A stretch of 64,000 nt of DNA. Origin: Gerris lacustris (Eukaryota > Arthropoda > Insecta > Hemiptera > Gerridae). Shown piece after piece: positions 34,143 through 47,110 of this stretch; the stretch's first letter is position 1; each line of letters starts with the position of its first letter. The notes below the pieces were generated by a model. That model saw nothing but the letters and a program-made list of their open reading frames with translations. It had not been told where the DNA came from and searched no databases. Location of the stretch: assembly GCA_951217055.1 (NCBI GenBank), contig OX578277.1:55447044-55511043 (forward strand). Direction: 5' to 3'. The position numbers and the translations under genes are program-made.

Positions 34143-35721
34143 CATTGGCGTAACTAGGGGGGTGCTAGGGTGGGCTAAGCCCACCCTAGACGAAAATTAG
34201 CCCCCCCTAGAAAAATAGAAAAGTAAAAAAAAAATCCAAGTTGTAAAATTCTACTGTATTTTATGGCGCCGCGGCTAAAAAAAATTATACCCCGCCTCTT
34301 GATTTTCGGAAAAAATTTCGAGTAGGTAATGCCAAATGTCGGTTAGGAACCTTAAAAATCGCTTGACCAAACATTAGGTAAGGGCAGTTTTAAACCACTC
34401 CTTAAGGGTGGAAATCGGCCCTAAAGGGGAAAATAGTGTTTTTTGGATTTTTGTACTGATGGGTGTGTTTGTCGTGGAGACATGCAGTTTTCTGGAAATT
34501 GTTAAGGTTATAGTGTATTTTTAGGGAAAAATGCTATATGCCGGAAAATTTTTCGGGAAATGGATTTATTTTCAACGGGAAATCTTCTACGGTTAAAAAA
34601 GGTGTTTTTTAAAACACGTTTTTACGTAAAACTTTTGAAATTATTGAAAAATTAAAATTCCTTTTCAAGGCTTTTGTAGATCCCGCAGAAGTCCATCGCC
34701 GGTATAGAGAACTTTTTTTTACCTGCACTCCAGCTTAAGGGCGACATTGGGAATTTTTTTTTTCGCTGATCAGAAAACCGGAGATATTCGGTGCGGGGTG
34801 TGGTATATCATTGGAAAGCCCTTGGGAAGAATACAAAAGTGATCCAAAAACATTTTTAAAATTTTCACGTTTCAGACCCTTTGAAGCGAAAAAACCTTTT
34901 TTAAACGTTTTCTACATGAGGCTTCGACGCCATTGGGCTTTTATGCCTTAAAAGCCTATGAAATGCTGCTCACCGCGTTTTGCTTTTAAACTTGATGGTA
35001 CTTTTACTTCTTTAAATTCCGAGTTCGAGGTACTACAAGATGAGAGGTACATACGGAGAAAAAAAAGTAGTCTCCTACTCTGCTTCGTATGCTCTGAAAA
35101 TGTAATTTTCAAGGGGTAACGGCAATCCCCCTTTTTTTTTAGTACCTTCACGGGGGGAGTCCTGTACCTCACAAAAATCGTGTTTTTCCGAAATTTCGAC
35201 TTTGACCTTACGTACCGTTTGCAATTTGATTCGGACGGGGTTCAAAAGGGTACCGAACTTTAGGTCAAATTGTCCTCTTTAAGATTCCGGTTTGTTTTTA
35301 TATTTCTGATTCCTACTTCGGGAGCTACGTCTATGTGAAGGACGTCCTCCTTGGTTAGCCGCAACCAGAAAGGGCTTTGTGCCGATTTGACAGCGGTATC
35401 GTTGGAAAGGCCTTTTAAAATGTACCAAATGTGTGCAAAAATATTTTCGAAAAAAAGTACTTGAGACATTTTTAAATTTATATTGGTACAATTTATATTA
35501 GTACACAATTTATATCATACTAGAAGATTTAAATTTCTTATTTTTACATACATTTTTCGATACTTTTTAAAATGTACCTACATTTTTATTAGGTAAAAAG
35601 AACCTTTAGAATTAGATTTTAGGGTATCGAAATTTCAAAATTTTCCGGGGGAGGACCCCCGGACCCCCCTCCCCCCCAGGGGCTTAGCCCACCCTAGACT
35701 TTTATCCTAGTTACGCCAATG
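34143..35721. mobile_element. 1.58-kb TIR element with perfect 8-bp target duplication
   Basis: CATTGGCGTAACTAGG begins both ends, inverted. The 8-base AAATCAAC lies directly outside each end (34135-34142 and 35722-35729). A second shared inverted word, CTAGGGTGGGCTAAGCCC, sits inside each terminus. An 8-bp duplication suggests hAT, P or a related superfamily. Internal frames are under 85 residues and match nothing I recognise, so it is non-autonomous. Confidence 0.88.
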
Positions 35722-35729
35722 AAATCAAC

Positions 35730-38700
35730 AAAATACAGCCTAATTTTTAAAAAAATATTTGCTTGCTATTAAACTGTTAAAGAATAAAATTAAAAGGATA
35801 ATAACAAAAACATAAAAATTATCCTTATCTTTCAACCTTAACCTTGACTAAACAATCACATGTCGACAACCTTTTACTTGTTCGATTATCCCGTATAGTT
35901 TCACCTTACAAATAATCAACCCTGTAGAATAAAATTCTCACGGGGCTCCTTTTATTTATATTTATACTCGTATGATTCTGAAACACATCAACTAGTTAAC
36001 AATAGTAATTTCTTTTAACTATATAATTCAAAAAATCATTCTATTAAGAAAAAACAAAATGATAGAAGACTTCGTTTTTAAGTTTCATGCAGGATGCAAG
36101 TAAATATACTTTTAAAAAATAAAGGAAGTTGATAAGTAACAGTAATTATTTTTTATTAAAAAAAAAATAGAATAACAATAAAATTCTAAGAGTTGTTTTT
36201 AAAATTAAACATAATCGGTTCTAGTTATAAATAATTGCTCTGTTCTGATTTTGAATTATTGTCATTTTTCAGCCCAGTTATTAGTAGCTCGTTGGTACTA
36301 ATGTTTGTTAACAATTAAACATATTAAACGTTTGCATGTGATACCCTTGCATACTCAGTCACATGCATTAATTATTATGATAAAACAAATTTAGAAATAT
36401 TCTTTTATAACTGATTTTTAAGCTAACGACTATTTATAATGTTGTCAAACATATAATATTAAGATATGTTGGGTGTGATGACCGGATTCTTCTATACGCG
36501 TTTACTAAGGACGTACAAAGGAATAGGTTCAGTTCAGTGCAACCGCAGGTGGGGTGAGCTGTCGTGCGTACTTCCGCTAACCAAGCCCAGTGAGCTACTC
36601 TGAATCACACTTAACGGCCCTTTCTAAATCTTATACTACATATAAGTTTTTACCCCTATGAAGCCAGGATTATATTTTGACGGAGAGAATCAATAAAGCA
36701 GTTTTTAAGCAAACTGTTAACTTGATATATTTATCAGCAATCCCAGATATTTTGAAGACCAATTTACCTGATCATAAAACATATCTTGGAATAGAGTAGA
36801 ATTAACAACTGGAAAAGAATAATTAAATGTGTGTTAGTACAAGGCTTCGTCTTTTTTTAAAAGAACTAAGTAACAGTATAATAATAACGATACACATTTT
36901 TCACAAGTCCTCATTTTTATAATGAGCAAATACGTTTTTGAGAGCATGCTATAACTCATTAGTCAGGCAAAAGTGACCAATAAGACCTATGTGACAGCAC
37001 CTGAAGGAAATGTTTAGTTTATTTTGTCTTTCAAGTGCTTGTCAACACTTGCTGAGCCATAGGGTTTGGATTTGTTTTGTTTTGTTTGACACTTCTAAAT
37101 TTTATATATAATTAGTTTTTTTTTATGTTGTGTGTAGTGTAGAACTATTTTCTTTTTACGAGCCAAATTTGACTTAAGTTATTAAAGTGTGTGCGGTCAT
37201 ATAATTTGTACTTGTTTTTCTTTATGATATCAAATATACTCCGTTAAAAAGGGTTCTACATTTATTTAAGTAAATAAGTATTCGCCTAAGTAGCTGCGGC
37301 GACAACCTACAAATAAAAAATTACCGAAATAAAAGAAATTGTTGTCAATATTTTTTTATTTAGCCAATAAATAAACGTTGGGCTGTAAAGGAAAAAAATC
37401 ACCTTTTATTAGTCAGGTGTTAATTTGAAAGTTGCAGTATGGCGCTACCCTAACAAGGCTATGACCAAGAAAAAAAAGGTGAAATATTAGAAACTAATAG
37501 CTATGATAGTTTAGTTAATTTAGCCAATTAAGAGTCTTAACAGAATGTTTTTTCAACAACCAATAATAAACTATTACAAATAAGCAGCAAAAGATAAAGA
37601 TAATATCATTCTTTTTTTTTGCAATTCTAATCGATGTTTCTAAGAAATTTCGTTTACATATTTTTTTTTTTTTTTTAATTGCATTATGAACTTGTTTAAA
37701 CTTTTTATGAATGAGCTATTTTACTGCGTTAATGAATGAATACAATCACATGTCACTTTGCCTTTTATAAAATGAATAGGGATTTTAAGTCTGTCTATAA
37801 CAGAGGCTTGATTTAATGCTAGTGAATGGACTGCACAACTCGTAACCAGAAGTCCTTATAAGCTAAGTTAAATAGACGAGGTAAAGGACTACAAATAGGA
37901 GAAGTTGGCGGGTATACTTGAGTCATCAAGGATTGTAAAAGAGAAGAGGTCGAAGGTCTTCAAGTCTTGCTTGATCAACAGACCGTGCAGCTTCGCTCTA
38001 AGCTAGCATTCACCCATCCTCTCTTACCCTTCTGTCTTCTACTACTGCGACTTCCCATCACGTCCATCCTCCACTACTACTTTAACTAACATTCATGTCT
38101 TAATAAAAATAGCATCTGCTCGACAGAAGATTAATTTGTATTCGCACTTGAAATGGAATTATTCGCCTTCAGCTTATCCCTAATTATTTTTGTTATTATT
38201 ATTATGCCTTTATTCATATCATCTAAATTAGTTTGAAAGTTAAATGCAAAGTTGAAGAAAGGTAAGTAAAACTATTTAATGTCTCATGTTATTCAAACGA
38301 AATCTAATTTTGAATCGTTGTTTAAAAGTTTTATTTAATTAAAATCTAACCCAATATCATCACAATCCACAAGGAAGGCCTAACCTGATGATTAGTTTGA
38401 CTCTAACACCGGTTTTAATTTTTTTTATCCTGGTTAATGGTAAAAAGGTACGCTTATTTTTTTAGGAATTTCAAAATAATAAACGAAGTCTTATATTATA
38501 AATGGTTACAAAGAGTGAGCACGGAGAGTTAATTCGATTACATTCTCACTTAGAGATCCTTGTCGAGAAATATTACTTTCGCCTTTCACTAAAATATTGA
38601 ACTAGGGTCAACTTCACTTTTTTAAAACATCTGAACCATTTATATTTATAACGGGTTGTACCGAAAGGTCTTTTTCCACTGGAGAAGAATTTCCGAAAAA

Positions 38701-39761
38701 AGTAACAAAGAACAGGAGGAAACAGTTTTGTAGGTAATGATGGTCACGGTTTTGCTAGTTTGAATTAGATGGACACGATATTCTCATTAGTTTATGAAGC
38801 TCAAGACAGGGCGAGTACGGCCAAGATCAGTCTCTCATGGTTGTAAAGATTCACCCATTAAGAGCCATCTCTTAGATGAAAATAATTCATATCCAGGTAG
38901 CTCTCGGAAGGAGTAATGTAACTTTATAACTTGAATTAAACCAGAACTGACCATATTATCCAGAGGTCTTAAACCATTACAAAAAAATAAAAAGGAAATA
39001 AAATTGTTTTGAACAGAAGCTACATTGAATAAATAGTTTTGGTTTTTTTTTATTGAGGCTTAATGAGGTGGAAAATGACTATTTCCCCAAATCTAGACAT
39101 AAAAAAAATATGAATCATATAATTTCTCTTTTGTGTCAATAGGGGATTATTTAAAAAAAAAAAATTAAAGGGGACAACCAAAACAGAAAAAGTTGTGAAC
39201 CTTTTATAGAAAAGTATTTTTTCTTTCAACTTCAATAACTGTTAATTTACTAAGCAGTTTATACCGGAATTTACTAGTCAGAAACACAATAAGTTTGTTA
39301 TTTAAAGGCGGTGTTCTTTTTTTTTCCTAAGAAACCACTTTCAGTATAATGCCTAGAATTGCCGCCTCCTTATTAAACATTAACCATTCGTAGGAATCCC
39401 CTTCCAATAATTAATTGTTTGGAATCAAAAAGAATAAATAAATACATTTATTTTGTGCCTCACAATAACAATGTTTTATAAAAAAAAACCAAAAGATATG
39501 AAAATATCAATTAAAATTTAACTTCAATATTTAGCATGCCTAATGAAAATCGGACTCACATTGGTTATTCTTTCCTTGGTTTATTATATTCTTTTCTCCT
39601 TACCCTTATTTTTATTACACGTTATTATTTTTCACCGTGTATTTTGGATTTGCGGTTTATGGGATTCTCAATAGAAAAAACATCAGAATAGCGGACAAAT
39701 TTCCCCCACTGATATCCGCAATAGAGAAATTACACAGTAAAAGTTGTTTCAAAAAGTTAGC
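35730..39761. other. Intergenic or intronic AT-rich sequence
   Basis: No gene or intact element recognised. GC-richer patches at 36460-36610 and 37850-38100 have no sustained coding frame. Confidence 0.4.
39751..39755 (-). terminator. Pol III terminator of the tRNA-Ala gene
   Basis: Five T residues on the minus strand, six bases past the tRNA 3' end. Confidence 0.8.
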
Positions 39762-39833
39762 TGGAGATGCCGGGGATCGAACCCGGGGCCTTTCACATGC
39801 AAAGCGAACGCTCTACCACTGAGCTACATCCCC
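39762..39833 (-). tRNA. tRNA-Ala (anticodon UGC)
   Basis: The minus strand gives an intact 72-base tRNA. The acceptor GGGGATG pairs with CATCTCC, with discriminator A. It has a D arm with the AGCTCAGTGGTAGAGC A box, an anticodon stem TTCGC/GTGAA and loop TTTGCAT with anticodon TGC. The T arm is CCGGGTTCGATCCCCGG. The G3-U70 wobble pair, the main alanine identity element, is present. No intron. Confidence 0.97.
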
Positions 39834-40113
39834 AAGTGTCTCACCACTGGGCCCCTAAGTTTTAATAACTCTTCACACAATGTAATATACGTAATTTAAT
39901 TTTGTATTCATTTACCAAGTACCCAACTCACTGTTTTCTCCTATTCACATACATATCCCATATCCGTCATCTAATACCAATGTATAGAAAACTGATTAAA
40001 GTAACCAAATATGCCCATTAATTAATATTAATCATTCAGTTTAACAATTTAAACTGAATAATTAATAACAATTTATTATTAAACGTAGTGAATCAATTCT
40101 GTTATAAAAAAAC

Positions 40114-40342
40114 TCATGCCATTATAAGTTGTTATTCTGACAGCGCGGGAAAATCAAGAAAAAAGGGAGGGGAGCCAATGAGAGCTCGAGATTTTGGCGA
40201 GTAGTAGGCCAACTAGGTAAACAAAAATATCACTGATCACTGGATAACCTCAAATGTTAGATAACCGCCGAGTAGTTTTATTTTTTCCCTCACATAGGTT
40301 GGCCAGTCTAAGCTGTCAGATTTACAAAGTATAATGGCATGA
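40114..40342. mobile_element. MITE family F copy 2
   Basis: The ends TCATGCCATTATA and TATAATGGCATGA are inverted. The interior CTGACAGCGCGGGAAAATC matches copy 1 at 25176-25381. Confidence 0.65.
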
Positions 40343-41110
40343 TTATAAATACATACTAACCTTTCATTGACAATAAAAAAAAAATATCCTTCTCATAACA
40401 ATATGCTGCTTGGCTAACATGCAGTAGTAAATATATACAAGTTTTTGTTTTTAGGTTAATAATATCACTTCTATGAAATGTATACGTGGTGATAAAAATA
40501 AATAATAAAAATAAAATCATACAAAGCTCTAAATAATAATAATACTTTTAGAGAGACAACAGGAAATAAGTATTTAAAACTAGATCATGGTGAGTAGGCA
40601 CTTTGGAAAGTCAGTGACAGAAGACGGTCTGTCTGCAAGAGTAAGTGGGCAGAGTGTGAGTCAACATACAAAGGTTTTGCGGACAATAACGGTGTGCAGA
40701 ATCGTGAAATCTAATTTACCCGGCGTATTTAACCGGATCTTTACCGTCCGTAGTTCGGTCTAGATTTTCAAGTCCTGATCTCTCTTTTTAGACACAGGTG
40801 ATTAGCCCTGTAGTAATTCAAGTTATTCAACTAAACTTTAGTTATTATCTTTACTATTAACAGATAAGGTTGCCTCAAAAATCAAAATCAAACTAAAGAA
40901 ATAGCTGACAATTTTACTTTAATTTTAACAATCTTTTTAACATCTTAAATGACTAAGTACCCATGTTAAAACACATTGGGTTACCCGAATTATACCATAC
41001 TTCTAGTTTCTAGTTCTTAATAATATTCTGAAATCGACCTAATTTACAGCTTCTAGAAAAACAAATTATATAAAAATAAGAGGACTTTAATAAAAAAATA
41101 ACTTAAAAAC
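40343..41110. other. No feature seen
   Basis: AT-rich with a slightly GC-richer patch at 40590-40780, but no gene recognised. Confidence 0.4.
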
Positions 41111-41123
41111 TTAAATATTACCT

Positions 41124-41503
41124 TATCTTCTATGGTGGGTCGTGAAGGGGTGATGGGTGATAATATAGAATAGTTACCACAAAATAATGAATGTAATACT
41201 TTTTTAGCACGTTTTTAATTTAGTTTTATCAAATTTTAATAGTTATATGTTAAATGTTAATAGTGGATAGTTTATTTATGATTATGTTATGACAAATTTT
41301 ATATATTTAAAAAGTTTATCTAAAATGTTTTATTACTGACTCTACCACTTAACATTGTAACAGGCCTGAAGATGTCCCTTAAGGGATGAAATATAGCCAA
41401 ATACTTAAATACTACTAGTATGAAGTAATTTTTATCACCCATCACCCCTTCACGACCCACCATAGAAGATATACAAATTATAGGGGACCACAGCTCTTTA
41501 AAA
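41124..41503. mobile_element. 380-bp insertion with 40-bp perfect inverted arms and 13-bp target duplication
   Basis: The arm at 41124-41163 (TATCTTCTATGGTGGG...) is the exact reverse complement of 41432-41471. The 13-base TTAAATATTACCT occurs just before the left arm (41111-41123) and again at 41504-41516. A duplication of this length is typical of target-primed retroposition. The interior is AT-rich with a small hairpin (GTCCCTTAAGGGAT). It could be a non-autonomous Penelope-like or LINE-derived copy. No enzyme is encoded. Confidence 0.7.
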
Positions 41504-42185
41504 TTAAATATTACCTATACAATACTATTATTTTACTTCAAGAGTAATTGATTTCATTAAAAAAAGATTATCTTGGAGTAAAAACATAATCTTGACATAA
41601 CTAATAACATAACACATAACTATAATCTTGGAGTAAAAACATCTTTTAGTCTTTCTAATTTTTCACTATTGACTATTTTATCAATGGATATCGGAGAAAG
41701 ATTCTAGCTTTGAAGGACTTGAGCTAGAAATAACTATTTCAAAGTGGTTTTGAAACAATCACTATAAAATGGTTGACTGCAGTAACTGAACTTGACCTTT
41801 ACCCCTGGGGTTAAGAAATTAAATTAAAATAGGGTAAGTAAAGAATACGATTGGTTCTTTTTCTTTCAACTTAAATGAATTAAGTTCTTTTTTAAAACCT
41901 TCTTTTGTAATCCAAATTCAATTGAAATCGGATCGGTGCTTTAGGCTCCACGCACTAAAAAAAAACGGAAAAACTTAATTTTTTTATGAGGGCGACCTAA
42001 AACGTATACTTTACAATAAAAATCTTCAATTCGAAGCTTTGCATCATCACAATACTTTATGGGTAAGTGTGTTTATATTTTAATAATCACCTAGCATATA
42101 AGAAAGAAAAAAAAAAAACTTTTACAATGAGATATTAGCAGTGCATTTAAATCCTCTAATAACTCATTTAATTGATTTTTATTGT

Positions 42186-42720
42186 TTCCGAACTTACCAA
42201 AGATAACGGAAGTTATGTGATCGTTCTGCAGAACTACTTATTTTTCAAAAATGCCAAGACAGAAATGCATTTCAAACATCAGGGAACATTTGCTTCCGAG
42301 CTTACCGAAGGTAACGGAAGCTATGTGAATATGTGATCGTTCCGAAGAACGAACATTTTTTAGGTCTCCGATTTCAAAAATTCTAAGACAGAAATCCGTT
42401 TCAGACATCAGGGAACATTTTTGGTTCCGTGTCATCTGTCGGTCTGTCGCTCAATTTTTGCGAAGCAACATATCTTAAAAACTATACTCATCTGAATTGA
42501 TTGAAATTTGGGCGGTAGGTTATAATTGGTCCCATACAAGTTTCAACCTTCTGCGCCTATTCGTTTGTTTTCCCATGCGCACAAACATACATTTATTTAC
42601 ACCTATATCACCAAAAGCACTTATCAGAAATTTGGGTGGTTTGTTAAAAGTAGTCTGCAGATGGCCCCAGATTAATTTCAACCGTATGCGCTCTATAAAT
42701 TTTGCTAAATTGATACTTTA
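42186..42720 (+). repeat. Hairpin-headed repeat family B, two overlapping copies
   Basis: Two heads (TCCGAACTTACCAAAG at 42188 and TTCCGAGCTTACCGAAGG at 42293) precede one body with the CAGACATCAGGGAACATTTT block. A GTCTGTCG stretch and the word AAATTTGGG.GGT.GG follow. Confidence 0.75.
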
Positions 42721-43798
42721 ATTAATGTAAAAAATCAAAATCATTTTGAAAGTTTTAAAAAAACGAGGGAAAATTGAATAAATTTGACAATAATAGGTTT
42801 TAATAGTATAAAATTATTAAAGTACATACTCGTATATAAAATAGAACGAGCTGTGCCGAGAGAATAAAGTAGCAAGAGAAAGAGAGCAAGAACACTATTA
42901 CTTTGTTAATTTAATCGATACATTTAAGTATAGACATTAATTAATTATCATAAAAACACAAACGAATATGAATATCTCTTCCCAGATTAAAATAGTCAAT
43001 TTCTAAATAGCTTTAGGTGAAAAAACATAATTTAAAGAGCTTATCTGGAAGAATATATTTGGAATCTCCCTGCTTCTTACTAATTATAATTAAATCCATG
43101 GTGGCCACGAATATGATAGATCTTTTTCAACTTTATCTTATTTATTTTAACTTACAAAATTGACTACATCGCTCAAGCTGTTTAAAAAGCATCGTTCACT
43201 AAGCTCTATCTGAAAACATATCTATACATTGGTATCTGTGATCCAATTTATTTAAATTTAGAATTACGATACCGGCTAGTATAATAAAAGGAGCGGGAAA
43301 ATACTTTTTTTACGTATGAGCTCTTCTTGGACCTTATAAATCTTGATTTATATCTTAAGTAGCCACAGAGCCTATCAGAACTTTAAACCCTTGTCACGAT
43401 CTCGCAGCTTGAAAGTCCTTTGAGTTATGACGGCTATAAAGAAAGTACCTACTGGGCCATTAAGAAAAGAACTAACATCCAAAAGACTCAAGAGGAGATG
43501 AGCTGCCCGCGGTGGTGAAATTCAAATGAACTGGAGCATATTGGTTTCATATATTTTTACGCCTACGGACTCCTTGTATTTACATACAAACGTCATAAGA
43601 ACCTTAAGTTAAAACATTTAAATGACTAAAATATTTAAATGACTATTCCAAAAGATAATCAAAATCCAAATTCACCCCTTCCCCATTACATTACGTAATG
43701 TTCATTCCAATAAATAAGATAATTCATAATTATTCTTAAGTAGACGTCAAAGAGATTCAAGGGGAGATTTTCGAAGACCTAGGTACTAGAAACAACAT

Positions 43799-44385
43799 TT
43801 TGCTTCCGAGCTTACCGAAGGTAACGGAAGCTATGTGATCGTTCTGAAGAACGAAACATTTTTAGGTCTCCGATATCAAAAATTCCAAGACAGAAATCCG
43901 TTTCAGACATCAGGGATCATTTTTGGTTCCGTGTCTGTCTGTCGGTCTGTCGTTTAATTTTTGCGAACCAACGTATCTTAAAAACTATACACGTCCAATT
44001 TTAATTAAATTTGGGTGGTAGGTCATGAGTAGCCCATTGTTGGTCCCATATAAGTTTCAACTTTCTACGCTTATTTGTTTCTCTTCCACATGCGCACAAA
44101 CATAGATTAATTTACACCTATAGCTTCAAAAGTACTTATCTGATTTATATGAAACTTTTATAGTTTATCGAAAGTAGCCCACAGATAGCCCCAGATTTCT
44201 TTAAACCGTCTGCGCTCTTTAACTTTTGCTAAATTGATACTTTTGACAGATTTAAAAACAGGGGAAACAATTAAACAAATTAGACAATAATATGGCGTGT
44301 AAAAGCATAAAATCAAAAAGTACGTGATAGCATGCGAGGAAGCTATGTGCCACACCAATTGGCAGTCTATTTTAATCGCTTTAAC
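43799..44385 (+). repeat. Hairpin-headed repeat family B, near-complete copy
   Basis: It starts with the hairpin GCTTCCG-AGC-TTACC-GAA-GGTAA-CGGAAGC. It continues with CAGACATCAGGG.TCATTTT, GTCTGTCTGTCGG and AAACTATAC. It ends GCTATGTGCCACACCAATTGG. The head could fold as a 12-pair hairpin. Confidence 0.8.
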
Positions 44386-44507
44386 CACATTTCCTCAATA
44401 TACAAACAAAAGTCCTCTCTTTTTTTGCAAGAAAATTAAAATATTTCACAATAAATTGTTTAAAAGATAAAGCTTACATTCTGCGAACAACAAGGCTATG
44501 ACAATTT

Positions 44508-44960
44508 TTACTTCCTGATACAATGAAAAAGTAGTGCGATGGCGCGAAAATTAAATTGTGAGATTTTAATGGTCACACGTTTTGAGGTCCCCCGAGTCCA
44601 AAAAAGTGTTTTAAAAAAATGTCTGTCTGTCGACTTTGTACGCTTGGTCTGTAGACGCGTGGTATCAGGGCCGATTTTGAAGAAATTTGGCATATAAGTT
44701 CAGAAGAATCATAAATCAATTTAGCTCCAAATTTGGTGGCTCTCAATTAAGAAAACAGTTTCCGACGACGATTTTGATTAAAAAATTCTAAAATGTAATC
44801 CATTTAAATACGAATCCAACGATATAAGCCGTTTTCCCAGGAAAAATAAAATAATTAATAGTATAAATAGTACAGTAATTAATAGAAAAATAGTTCCTGA
44901 GAAAATAGCTTTAAACGCGGACGGAGAGAGGCCGGGTTCGACTCACTGCCGAGAAGTTAT
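44508..44960 (+). repeat. Repeat family G copy (GGCGCGAAAATT.AATT head)
   Basis: Blocks ACGTTTTGAGGTCCCCCGAG, GGGCCGATTTTGAAGAAATT and CCGTTTTCCCAGGAAAAAT match 48950-49400 and, inverted, 56698-56815. A B-box-like GGGTTCGACTC lies near 44935. Confidence 0.7.
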
Positions 44961-46935
44961 TTTTATGATCAATTGTTACTTTTATGATAAATGTTGATAT
45001 AATGTTCAATAATAATTAAATGTAGGTACCTATGAAAACTCGAAAACTAATAAATGGAAAAACACTTGTCTAAGTAATTATGAATTTGTATATAATATGA
45101 GAAAGTTTGTCTAAGTTGTCTCGGACCGATTTTGTAACTTTTAAATTACTTTTTAGTATAGCGAGATAACGCTTATGTGCAGTATAGATAGACACACTAC
45201 TACTACCAGCCCCTACTTCACTATCATAAGAGAATTCTCTTATGAATGTTGAATTTACTTCGATACTAGCTTTTCTATAATATAAATGTTAATTCAACAT
45301 TCTAGAGATTTAGGCATGCCTTGAGGATAATAAAATCAAAACTCATTCAGTAAATGCCAAGCTGTCAAAAGACATAATAACCTGTTTCTTCTCTAAAAAT
45401 ATTAATATACTCCAAAAAGAAATACTCAAACATCGAAAGAATCATATTAGACTTATATTTTTATGATTAATTAATACCATATATTAAATCATACCATAGC
45501 AAAGAATTGTGTGGTTACATAAAATAATTCTAATATGTAATTATACGTAATTTGATAAAATATAAAAGAAGATAACAAACCAGAGAGTGCTAAATATGTT
45601 TATATGTCTATAATTAATAAATCTTAAAAGTTCTATTAAAAAAATATAAGAAAACGGAAATAGCAATAACGTAAGCAGTAATAGTAGAGGATGGCTAAGG
45701 AAATTAGCCAAGAATCCCGACAAATCCTTTGATCTTAGTTCCTATTAGAGATGAGGGTTCTAAATCAGAATTTTAATTTTAAAGCAGTAGAACAATAATA
45801 GCTAATCGGTAGTGAAATGTTGGGTTTAATCACTCGAAGTTTAGCAGTGATGAAGGCACTAACTAAAAAATAAATCATTATTTAAGGTACAAGAACTCAT
45901 AATATATTTGTAGAATTGCAGTTGCATCCACGATCAAACTAATCACCAATTAAGACAATTATGTTGACGAACAATGCTCGGAAACAAAAAGGGTGGGGGG
46001 GGGGGGAGATAAATTAGGGGTATAATTACGTAGGACGCGAGAAAGCTATGTGCCACACTAATTGGCAGTCTGTTTTACTGTTGATATTTTAAAAAAATAT
46101 TTAGAATATATGTGTATTAATCATTTTTTTATGATTAAATTAAAGTCATAATCATAAGGACAAACAACTAATTTATCGAGTGTAAAGATAATATATACGA
46201 AAGTTCCAAATAAGTAAGTGTTTTTAAGGTCATTTACATTTTTTTTAAAAAAATAGATAATTTACGAGCAAGGAAAGAAATGAAGTTCCAAAAAAGGCAA
46301 CATTCAAGTAAAATGGTATAATTTATTAGATTGCAAGAGTAAAAAACTACTTACTGGTTGGGGCATAAAGTTGTAAGAAATAAAAATTAGTAAAAGTTCA
46401 CGAGTGTACACAAAAGTGAAGTAACAGCTAAATGCATCTGCAGTATTTTACCACTTTAAGTGTGAACCTATTGCGAGAAGTCCGGTTTACTATAGGGACA
46501 GCCAACAACTATTGCACTTTAAAGTTACACAACTGTTTGAACTGCCGGCACCACACTACATGAACTGAACTAGCGGTGAAAAGCTATAATTTACGCCTCG
46601 GAGGATCGGGATTGGAGCACTAAAAAGAATACAAAGTAACAACAAATCAAAGTGTATATAATATACAATCTGTCAGGTGTAAATCTCTAACATGTTAACG
46701 AGGATATATTATTAAAATATAAAAGAATAATAATTGTGTATGAAAAATACATTTCAGATACATAATATGAATAAGTTTAAGAATATGAGTTCATTTCCTT
46801 AAAAGATCGTCCGCAAAGAGAGAAAAAGACCAGTCATGCACCATGACTTAATGAGCGAAATTTCAAAGAAATCTGCGTACTATTGGCTTATGACTATATA
46901 GGAAAATTTTTGTTTAGAAATTGGATGGGTGAAAA
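44961..46935. other. AT-rich with one repeat end
   Basis: An isolated family B end (GCTATGTGCCACACTAATTGG) lies near 46042-46065, after a long G-run at 45993-46007. A GC-richer stretch at 46480-46640 contains TCAGTT initiator-like words on the minus strand. Otherwise nothing is recognised. Confidence 0.4.
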
Positions 46936-46939
46936 AAAA

Positions 46940-47110
46940 ATTTGCTACACAGGGGTACGGGGTACAAAAGTCAAAATAATATATACCCTAAATGCATGTC
47001 GTTGGAAAGATCTTTAAGAGTACAGTAATTGTTGTTCTGTACACTTTTGTCATATTTAATTTTCATATAAGAGGGGTGTAAAATGGAAAGAACACGTTTT
47101 TATATGCTAG
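46940..47110 (+). repeat. Copy 4 of the GGGTACAAAAGTC / GTTGGAAAG repeat
   Basis: GTACGGGGTACAAAAGTC, CGTTGGAAAGATCTTTAAGA and GAGGGGTGTAAAATGGAAA match 9100-9250 in the same order. Confidence 0.7.

Noticed and set aside
38025..38065. ATG with MDVMGSRSSRRQK ending in a phase-1 donor on the minus strand, a possible cadherin first exon
   Set aside because: It encodes no signal peptide and no cadherin strand, and would join to the wrong exon because exon 32377-32466 lies between.
41371..41401. Possible hammerhead ribozyme core (CTGAAGA ... GAAA) inside the 380-bp insertion
   Set aside because: The CUGANGA and GAAA words and a stem-loop between them are there, but no clean third stem ending in UH and no enclosing stem I could be formed.
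45541..45723. Hydrophobic minus-strand frame resembling a signal peptide (HPLLLLLTLLLFPF)
   Set aside because: It has no ATG at its start (TTG), no following donor in the needed phase and an AT-rich composition that gives leucine and phenylalanine by chance.
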